Source: Anaerobiospirillum sp. NML120448 (lineage in GTDB: Bacteria; Pseudomonadota; Gammaproteobacteria; Enterobacterales; Succinivibrionaceae). Taken from it: a stretch of 49,883 nt of DNA. Position 1 is the stretch's first letter, and every line of letters starts with the position of its first letter. A program made the translations under genes and the position numbers. Location: positions 1-49,883 of the forward strand of contig NZ_JALKIM010000022.1 of assembly GCF_023050945.1 (NCBI RefSeq), written 5' to 3'. The notes under the pieces were generated by a model. It saw only the letters and a program-made list of their open reading frames with translations. It had not been told where the DNA came from and ran no database searches. This document shows, piece by piece, positions 28,840-36,093 of the stretch.

Positions 28840-31800
28840 ATGAACAAGCATTTGTCATATTTAACTAAAATTTGTAAACAGTTCAGCTCCAAAGCTACCC
28901 CAGCAACTAGCAACCATGAAGACCATAGTGTCACTACCAATGCTGATAATAGTGCTACTACTATTGCCCCTACCCCTATAACTAACTGTGCAGCCGCTAC
29001 CAGCACCAGTATCCCTCTGACCAGCAGCTACTACAATACTGGCCTCTACAGCACTAGCAACAGCCACAGCCATAGTAGCAATGGCAGCAACAACAGCAAC
29101 AGCAGCAGTTGCAATAGCTGCAATAGCAATAGCTGCAATAGCAATAGCAACGGCTGCTACATTGACTCTAGCTCTAGCCTCGACCCAAGAGAATACTCTA
29201 ACTCTAACCCAGGCTATAGCAGCACAGCTCAGTCCTTATGCTATGACCAAGGAGCAAGCTTTGAGAGTGAGTTTGGCTACAGCTCCCCAGCTTACAGCCA
29301 CAATAGCAATAGTAACTACCATAGCAATCACTGTCTTAACCAAGTAGCCAACTTAAGCTACAGTAATAGCGATAGTGCTTATGGCATGCTCATCAACAAT
29401 AGCAGAGCCAACCCTATGGAGAGCCACAATCACAGCAATAGCCTACCAGCTGGCACTGCTGGCACTGCTTATGGTGTTGGAGCTGGTGGTGCTGGTGGCA
29501 CTGATGCTACTGCCTATGATGGAGCTAAATTCTGTAATGGAGCAGGTGCTATTACTGCTGCTGGTGCAGGTACTGGAGTAAGAGCTATCAAGGCTGAAGG
29601 GGAGCTTTGCAGCTCCCTTGAGGCTCATAACCATGATTCTCAGGCTTTAGCTAGCAATCATAAGTTAGGTACTGATAACGGCTGTAGTACTACTTTAAAT
29701 GCTGATTCTAACCTCCATAACCAGCATATGGCATCTGCTTTGGGGGCTTATCAGCAGGACGAGTTGGGGTTGCCTGTGGAGGAGGCTCGTTCCCTTAATG
29801 GCTCTGGCCGTACTTTATTAAATAACTGCTGTGATCATCACACCTCAGATAACACACCAAGAGTAAAGAGTGATGATAATAGCTGTACTGGGGTTCATTC
29901 CTTAGGTTGTACCACCTTTGCTTATGCTAAAGATAAATATGGGACTATTACTAAGGTTGATACTAAAGCTACTGATGAAATATTAAGCAATAAGGAAGAT
30001 GAGCTTAATGATATCCAAAAGAGTACTTGTAGCAGCGGCCCTTTTAGCACTGCCCAAAGAGCTGCCTTAAAAGCACAGTGCCCTATTACTCAAAGCTCTT
30101 TATGGCAACAAGTAGTAGGTCAGCATGGACAGGCAAAACTTGGCCCTGGTGAGGTTATGCTCCCAGAGCTTGATCCTATGCATGCAGGCAACCACTCTTA
30201 TCAGTTAATTCATAGCCTCTATAACATAGCTAATGAAGGCTATTTGCGTTTTGATGCTGTTAGTGAGGGTGAGCTTATTCGTGCTAACCAAGGTGAAATT
30301 AGCACCTTATTGCGTCGTGTTGATGGCTCAGCTGAGGAGCTTAATTGCTATTTAATTCCTTTAATTAAAGCCATGGTACGTTGCTGCTCCATTGCCCCAG
30401 CCTCTATGTACCATCATCATGATGATATTGGTGGCTTAATTCGTCACAACTTACAAATTGCTAACGACTGTATTGAGGACTACAGTAATTTTGCCCATGC
30501 CAAAGTTACTGTAGCTAATACTATTGCCTCTTTAACCGAGCAAAGAAAGGTTAAAAAGCAAGCCGAGGCAGCCTACCTTGCCAACATCCAAAAGCAAGCT
30601 AACTTAGAAAACAAGGTAAAAAGCAGTTATGAAAAATTTCAAGAAAGCTTAGGCCTTATTGATGATGAGCTTAATGATGGTTTAAATACCGACTTAAATT
30701 TAGAAGTCCTTAATACTAATAGCTCCCCAGACCAAAAATATGCCGACTTAGCTAAGACCATGGGCATCATGCTTGACCAGAGTTTTGCCGATGGCCCTAT
30801 TGAGAGTCTGGCCACTATTTTTGATGACGACCAAAAGCAAAGTACCAGCAATGCTGTAAGCACTGGTGCTGGTGCAGGCACTAATACTGCTGCTACTAAC
30901 TCTGCGTCTACTACTACTACTACTGGTGTAGCCTCAAGTGCTATTGCTGGTATTGCCGCCTCTGGGGTAGCAGGTGCGGGCGATGACAATGGCACTGGCA
31001 GTGGCAATTGCGATACCACTCTTGCACTTAGCCAGCTCAAGCACGTACAAAACAACCCAAGTAGCCTCTTTAATGGCGATCAAGCCATTATGGATAATTG
31101 GGATAGCCTTAACCTCTTACAAAGAGCTAAAGCCTTTGGCTTACTTACCTATGTAGAAGATGAGCAAATAGCACAGCTTGCTAGTGCCTATAGTGACTCT
31201 AATACCAATATTGATGTTGCTTTAGAGTCGGGCAAGGATCCTTACCTAGTGGGTTTAGGTGCCAATCTTATTGGTGCCACCTCCACTGCCGAGGCCTATG
31301 AAAAGGAAATGGGCAATATTAAGCGATCCTTATTTGAAGATGCCTTTGTCAAAAAGATCTGTGACTTAAATTTAAGCCAAGGCAGCTTAAATGACTATAA
31401 CAGTACTGTCACTAAGCAAAGAAAAGATACTTTCTCAGGCTTAATTAACCAAATTCGTATGGAAGCTCAAAACAATAATATTGGCCGCTTTGATCGTTAT
31501 CAACTCGACCTCATAGTACAGCTGTCTTTAATCTTTTTCTCCTTTGCTCATGATTTAGGCAAGCTGATTCATGATATGGAAATCTTTAATGACCGTGGCG
31601 AGCGCTATAACCCTCATTTAGAGACTTTGGCTAACTTTGCTGAGCAGACTCAGACTAAGTACTTGTATCTGCGCTACATTACCTCTCGTTCTAAAGAGGA
31701 GCACAGCCACACCAGTAGCATGTTCTCAGGAGTGCGCTTATTGTCCTCCATGTGCCCTGATTTGGTAGCACTTATTTATCAGGTGTTTAACCTTGATGCT

Positions 31801-33117
31801 GTGCTAGCCAATAAATCACATCCTATTAATCTCTTTGTTGCCTCTCATGATCGCATCAATAGTGCTCAAATAACTAAAACATCCAATATGTACTTAAAGA
31901 ACTTTGCTGCTCAAATGGTAATAGAGCTAGTAAAGTCTCGCTTACGTGCTGACGCTTTAGCCCAAATGCAAATTGCCCGCATTCAAATGCTGGCCCAAGA
32001 GCAAGGCATAGATCTAAGCAGTGATTTTGACCTCTCACCATCAGGCCATAACCTCAATAGCGCCAAAGCAAAAGTTCAAGCTAAGTCCCAGGCAGCCCCA
32101 ACATGTGACTTTGACAACCTATGGCAAGAAATCACTCCCAAGGCACCATCTATGGCCTCCACAGCAGCCATAAATCAATCAAGCCCAAGCTTAAGCGCAA
32201 ACTCAAACTTAAGCAGTGGCTATGGCTCAAGCGAGGATAATGGCAGTGGTCAAAGCTCAGATAAAAGCTGCTCCAAAACTAATGCTGACCAGACCAGCAC
32301 AGACTCTAGCCAAAGCATGGGCCTTTGCAATGAACAGGGAACCAGTGCTAATGATAGCAACAGCTTAGCTACAAGCTTGCATCTTAATAATACCCAAGGC
32401 CCAGCACACAACTTAAAGCCTGGCTTATCAGATCCTAATGGAACTCAAATCTTACAAGAGCTTCTTGATGCTAATAAGCAAGACCACAGCCAGAATAATC
32501 ACAGTCCTATCCATAACAGCGTACGTTCTTTTAGAGAACAAATGAAAGAGGATGGAAGCTTTGCTTACTCAGGTAATGACAGCAATGCTCTTAATGGCGA
32601 ACATCTTTATAAGTTCAATACCCAAAAACAAAATGAGCTTTTAAAGAATAAGCGCATTAAAGACTTACAAAAAGAGCAATACCACTGGGCAGTACGTATC
32701 TTTAAGAGTGCAAGGCGTTCTTTGAGTGTTAACGAATTGGGCTCAGATCTCTATGTAGAGGGCAATACCGTGTTGCTCGAACAAGGCTCACGAGCTCTTA
32801 GCACCTTAAATATGGCTTATCAAAACTATTGCTATGGCCATTTATCCGAGCAATTTAGTTCTTGTAAGAGTGACTTTAAAACTCATTTGCAAGTACAAAA
32901 ACTCTCTGAGACCTATATGAGCAATAGAGATTACTCATGGTTTGCTATTGCTGTAGGTGATGATTTGGTCATTGTAAAAGGCATTGATTTACGCCTTATT
33001 GGCTGCGACTTTGGATCAGATGTGGCCATTATTAACTTAGGTATTAACAACCCTTTAATAGAGGAGCTTACTTTGGACTTGGCCAATTACATCTTATACA
33101 ACATAAGACAATCCTAA
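28840..33117 (+). CDS. traI: MobH-family conjugative relaxase TraI (HD-domain type)
   Basis: DNA strand-transferase that would nick the origin of transfer and lead the strand into the channel; MobH relaxases use a metal-binding HD-like fold (TraI_2 family). ATG 28840 has AGAGGA 5 nt upstream. Residues 1-430 are low-complexity Ser/Asn/Gly/Ala, unlike compact family members. The core begins near 440 (ELDPMHAGNHSYQLIHSL) and shows the MobH signature PASMYHHHDDIGGLIRHNLQIA (in pieces: PAS, HHH 525-527, GGL, His536) and HDLGK (His904/Asp905), with a low-complexity insertion of about 60 aa between them (about 675-730). A TraI_2_C-like domain lies at about 1280-1345 (YHWAVRIFKSARR, NELGSDLYVEG, VLLEQGSRAL). 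It is normally next to traD; here methyltransferase and secretion genes lie between. The repeat array starts about 115 bp after its stop. Confidence 0.88.
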   Translation: MNKHLSYLTKICKQFSSKATPATSNHEDHSVTTNADNSATTIAPTPITNCAAATSTSIPLTSSYYNTGLYSTSNSHSHSSNGSNNSNSSSCNSCNSNSCNSNSNGCYIDSSSSLDPREYSNSNPGYSSTAQSLCYDQGASFESEFGYSSPAYSHNSNSNYHSNHCLNQVANLSYSNSDSAYGMLINNSRANPMESHNHSNSLPAGTAGTAYGVGAGGAGGTDATAYDGAKFCNGAGAITAAGAGTGVRAIKAEGELCSSLEAHNHDSQALASNHKLGTDNGCSTTLNADSNLHNQHMASALGAYQQDELGLPVEEARSLNGSGRTLLNNCCDHHTSDNTPRVKSDDNSCTGVHSLGCTTFAYAKDKYGTITKVDTKATDEILSNKEDELNDIQKSTCSSGPFSTAQRAALKAQCPITQSSLWQQVVGQHGQAKLGPGEVMLPELDPMHAGNHSYQLIHSLYNIANEGYLRFDAVSEGELIRANQGEISTLLRRVDGSAEELNCYLIPLIKAMVRCCSIAPASMYHHHDDIGGLIRHNLQIANDCIEDYSNFAHAKVTVANTIASLTEQRKVKKQAEAAYLANIQKQANLENKVKSSYEKFQESLGLIDDELNDGLNTDLNLEVLNTNSSPDQKYADLAKTMGIMLDQSFADGPIESLATIFDDDQKQSTSNAVSTGAGAGTNTAATNSASTTTTTGVASSAIAGIAASGVAGAGDDNGTGSGNCDTTLALSQLKHVQNNPSSLFNGDQAIMDNWDSLNLLQRAKAFGLLTYVEDEQIAQLASAYSDSNTNIDVALESGKDPYLVGLGANLIGATSTAEAYEKEMGNIKRSLFEDAFVKKICDLNLSQGSLNDYNSTVTKQRKDTFSGLINQIRMEAQNNNIGRFDRYQLDLIVQLSLIFFSFAHDLGKLIHDMEIFNDRGERYNPHLETLANFAEQTQTKYLYLRYITSRSKEEHSHTSSMFSGVRLLSSMCPDLVALIYQVFNLDAVLANKSHPINLFVASHDRINSAQITKTSNMYLKNFAAQMVIELVKSRLRADALAQMQIARIQMLAQEQGIDLSSDFDLSPSGHNLNSAKAKVQAKSQAAPTCDFDNLWQEITPKAPSMASTAAINQSSPSLSANSNLSSGYGSSEDNGSGQSSDKSCSKTNADQTSTDSSQSMGLCNEQGTSANDSNSLATSLHLNNTQGPAHNLKPGLSDPNGTQILQELLDANKQDHSQNNHSPIHNSVRSFREQMKEDGSFAYSGNDSNALNGEHLYKFNTQKQNELLKNKRIKDLQKEQYHWAVRIFKSARRSLSVNELGSDLYVEGNTVLLEQGSRALSTLNMAYQNYCYGHLSEQFSSCKSDFKTHLQVQKLSETYMSNRDYSWFAIAVGDDLVIVKGIDLRLIGCDFGSDVAIINLGINNPLIEELTLDLANYILYNIRQS

Positions 33118-33150
33118 GCTGACTAATAAAGCCACCATTATTAAGTAAGC

Positions 33151-33225
33151 CTCATCCTGGCTAACAGGAGCTACCAACCACCAGATGAGCTGAGGTTGCA
33201 CTCACAACCAAGGCTCATCCTGGCT
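33151..33225. repeat. Nested hairpin flanked by direct repeats (possible oriT-like site)
   Basis: CTCATCCTGGCT occurs at 33151-33162 and 33214-33225. Between and overlapping them, GATGAGC (33184-33190) pairs with GCTCATC (33213-33219), enclosing GGTTG/CAACC (33194-33198, 33205-33209). It lies between the relaxase gene and the repeat array. Inverted repeats beside a relaxase gene are typical of origins of transfer, but no nic consensus is known to me for this relaxase, so this is a candidate only. Confidence 0.4.
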
Positions 33226-33231
33226 CTTAGC

Positions 33232-34990
33232 TCTAAAGCTTACAGCTTTAATTTACCACCGTGTCTAGGCCTTGCTTTGGGCCTAGACCTCCTAATTACC
33301 TTTAGGACTGAGACAGGGATTCGAGAAGTGCTTAGCAAAGCTTACAGATTTTTTATACCACCGTGTCTAGGCCTTACTTTTGGGCCTAGACCTCCTAATC
33401 ACTTTTAGGACTGAGACTGGGATGGATTGGGGCTGTGCTTAGCAAAGATTTCTTATTTTCTGTACCACCGTGTCTAGGCCTTACTTTTGGGCCTAGACCT
33501 CCTAATCACTTTTAGGACTGAGTCTGGGATGGACTGGAGCTGTGCTGAGCAAAGCTTACAGATTTTTTATACCACCGTGTCTAGGCCTTACTTTTGGGTC
33601 TAGACCTCCTAATTAACTTTAGGACTGAGTCTGAGATTGTGGCCGTGCTGAGCAAAGTTTACAGATTATTTATACCACCGTGTCTAGGCCTTGCTTTTGG
33701 GCCTAGACCTCCTAATCACTTTTAGGACTGCGTCTGGGATGGATTGGGCTGTGCTTAGCAAAGTTTACAGATTATTTATAACACCGTGTCTAGGCCTTGC
33801 TTTTGGGCCTAGACCTCCTAATCACTTTTAGGACTGAGTCTGGGATGGATTGGGGCTGTGCTTAGCAAAGATTACAGATTTAATTTACCACCGTGTCTAG
33901 GCCTTGCTTTTGGGCCTAGACCTCCTAATTACCTTTAGGACTGAGAATGGGATTGTGGCTGTGATTAGCAAAGCTTTCAGATTTACTTTACCACCGTGTC
34001 TAGGCCTTGCTTTGAGGCCTAGACCTCCTAATTAATTTTAGGACTGAGTCTTGGATGGATTGGGGCTGTACTTAACAAAGCTTACTGATTTAATTTACCA
34101 CCGTGTCTAGGCCTTGCTTTTGGGCCTAGACCTCCTAATCACTTTTAGGACTGAGACTGGGATTCGAGAAGTGCTTAGCAAAGCTTACAGATTATTTATA
34201 CCACCGTGTCTAGGCCTTGCTTTTGGGCCTAGACCTCCTAATTAACTTTAAGACTGGGACTGTGCTTAGCAAAGCTTACAGATTATTTGTACCACCGTGT
34301 CTAGGCCTTGCTTTTGGGTCTAGACCTCCTAATTAACTTTAGGACTGAGTCTGGGACTGGGGCTGTGCTTAGCAAAGCTTACAGATTTAATTTACCACCG
34401 TGTCTAGGCCTTGCTTTTGGGCCTAGACCTCCTAATTGATTTTAGGACTAAGTCTGGGATGGATTGGGGCAGTGCTGAGCAAAGCTTACAGATTATTTAT
34501 ACCACCGTGTCTTGGCCTTGCTTTTGGGCCTAGACCTCCTAATTACTTTTAGTACTGAGTCTGGGGAGCTGAGGCTGTGCTTAGAAAAGCTTACAGATTA
34601 TTTATACCACCGTGTCTAGGCCTTGCTTTTGGGCCTAGACCTCCTAATCACTTTTAGGACTGAGACTGGGATTTGAGAAGTGCTTAGCAAAGCTTACAGA
34701 TTATTTATACCACCGTGTCTAGGCCTTGCTTTTGGGCCTAGACCTCCTAATTACCTTTAGGATTGGGATTGGGATTGGGGCTGTGCTTAACAAAGCTTAC
34801 TGATTTAATTTACCACCGTGTCTAGGCCTTACTTTTGGGCCTAGACCTCCTAATTAACTTTAGGACTAAGTCTGGGATGGATTGGGGCGTTGCTTGGCAA
34901 AACTTACAGATTTTTTGTACCACCGTGTCTAGGCCTTGCTTTTTGGCCTAGACCTCCTAAGCAGGATTAGGTTGTTTAGCAACAAACAAT
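33232..34990. repeat. 17-copy ~104-bp structured tandem repeat array
   Basis: The motif CCACCGTGTCTAGGCC begins at 33256, 33358, 33465, 33572, 33675, 33781, 33888, 33991, 34098, 34201, 34292, 34395, 34502, 34607, 34710, 34813 and 34920. Spacing is 91-107 bp, mostly 103 or 107, so units are not coding. Each unit holds hairpin 1 (GTCTAGGCC/GGCCTAGAC, loop about 9), hairpin 2 (CCTAA/TTAGG, loop 6) and a weaker GCTTAGCAAAGC hairpin, then an AT-rich stretch. The first two are the best conserved. In the last copy the loop of hairpin 2 is entirely different (GCAGGA) but both stem arms remain, which points to selection on structure. Whole units are homologous, with no unique spacers, so it is not a CRISPR. 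A shadow open frame at 33196-33408 lies within it. Confidence 0.95.
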
Positions 34991-35099
34991 CACTAACAAC
35001 AATAGTGTGCTTGGGGTCTGGACTTGTAAGCAAGTTCTGACCACTAAAGCGCATAAGACTGGTACTTTGGTACTTATGAATAATGAGGTGTTAATTAAT

Positions 35100-35723
35100 A
35101 TGGCACTAACAACAAAACAAGAACCAGAGGAAAAAATATCCCCTGTTCTTACTCAAGGTTTACGAGCAGGCATAGATTGCCGTCGTATCCAAATGTTTGG
35201 TATTACCTCAGAGGCTCTTAATAGTTTTATTTCTAAGAGTATTGTCTCTACTAAGCAATTAACTGAACGAGCATTCAAGATTAAAGACTTGCCCACTCGC
35301 ATTGTCGTTCGTAGAGGTGCTATTGATAACTTTTTAGAGGCTATTGATCGCTCCTGCTTTGATGTGGCTATGTTTTTTGAAGGCGAGGATCAGGTCTTTA
35401 CTAAGCTTAATAAGGATCGTATTAGTTTGCGTATGAATATCAAAGATAACCTCAATAAGGCTATTAATGAGCAAGCCTCTAATGCTTTAAAGGAAGGCTT
35501 AGCTCTGGAAGAGCAATTGGCTGCCCAGCACCAGCATTCATCTTCATCCTCCTCATTCTTAACTCAAGATGATGAAGCAATTTTAGATAGTGATGATTGT
35601 CCGCCACCTCAAGCAAAGAAACGCTCCTCCACAAGGAGCACTAAGGCAGCAAAGAAGGAAAAACCACCTATCAAAACTTCCTTTAAATATGGAAGCACTA
35701 GCTATGTTTGTAGTGACGAGTAA
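35100..35723 (+). CDS. Small protein with novel array-adjacent domain and basic tail
   Basis: 207 aa, not recognised. The frame is open from a GTG at 35007 and has an ATG at 35076, but only the ATG at 35100 has a good ribosome site (GAGGTG, 9 nt spacing), so I start there. Residues about 20-110 form a domain shared with the C-terminus of the next gene: Gly-x-Asp near its start, then Phe-Gly-Ile, a Glu-x-x-Asn-x-(Phe/Leu) helix, Leu-Pro-x-Arg-(Ile/Phe)-Val, Gly-Ala-x-x-Asn and a hydrophobic strand before Phe. The tail has a Ser run, an acidic stretch and then a Lys/Arg-rich segment (KKRSSTRSTKAAKKEK) that could bind nucleic acid. It begins about 110 bp after the repeat array, whose last unit lies in its upstream region. 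Function unknown; a link to the array is inference. Confidence 0.72.
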   Translation: MALTTKQEPEEKISPVLTQGLRAGIDCRRIQMFGITSEALNSFISKSIVSTKQLTERAFKIKDLPTRIVVRRGAIDNFLEAIDRSCFDVAMFFEGEDQVFTKLNKDRISLRMNIKDNLNKAINEQASNALKEGLALEEQLAAQHQHSSSSSSFLTQDDEAILDSDDCPPPQAKKRSSTRSTKAAKKEKPPIKTSFKYGSTSYVCSDE

Positions 35724-36093
35724 GCATAGCTCTTTGTTGTTTAAACAATAAGCCCAAGCTCTTATTACTCTTTTAGCACTTAAGCATCTTAATCCTCTTA
35801 ATTTGCTAAATGGGAGCACAAAGGAAGCTATGACCAAAGCTTTAAACAGAAAGTAATAAGAAAGCACTACTACTACTGCTACTGCTACAGCAGCTAAATT
35901 TGCTCTTGGTGACCACAACCTATAAGCAACTTTGCTGGTGCTTAGGTAGTTTAAAGACTGATTTTTACGCTAGAGAAAAAGCTGATAGCCATCAGTGAGT
36001 ATTCTTGAGCCATGTTTAACCCATTAATATTTGTGCCCTTGTTTTTAAGCTTAACTCAGCCTAGGGCGACCTTATTTTCAAAGGATTATTTGC
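35724..36093. other. Intergenic
   Basis: 370 bp between the two genes that share a domain. Only a short (CTA/ACT)n trinucleotide run near 35863-35885 stands out. No terminator or clear promoter seen; both genes may be one transcription unit. Confidence 0.5.

Noticed and set aside
28773-29073. Reverse-strand frames at the start of traI
   Set aside because: They overlap a well-supported start with AGAGGA and derive from the Ser/Asn low-complexity coding sequence.
33196-33408. 70-codon open frame over the first array units
   Set aside because: Unit spacing is mostly not a multiple of three, so the frame is lost in the next units; it is a chance frame.
34760-34782. G-quadruplex in array unit 15 (GGGATT repeats)
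   Set aside because: Only three runs of three or more G with one GG, and the motif is not kept in other units.
33232-34990. CRISPR array or integron attC array
   Set aside because: Whole ~104-bp units are homologous, so there are no unique spacers; no cas genes or integrase are near, and the attC core GTTRRRY is absent.
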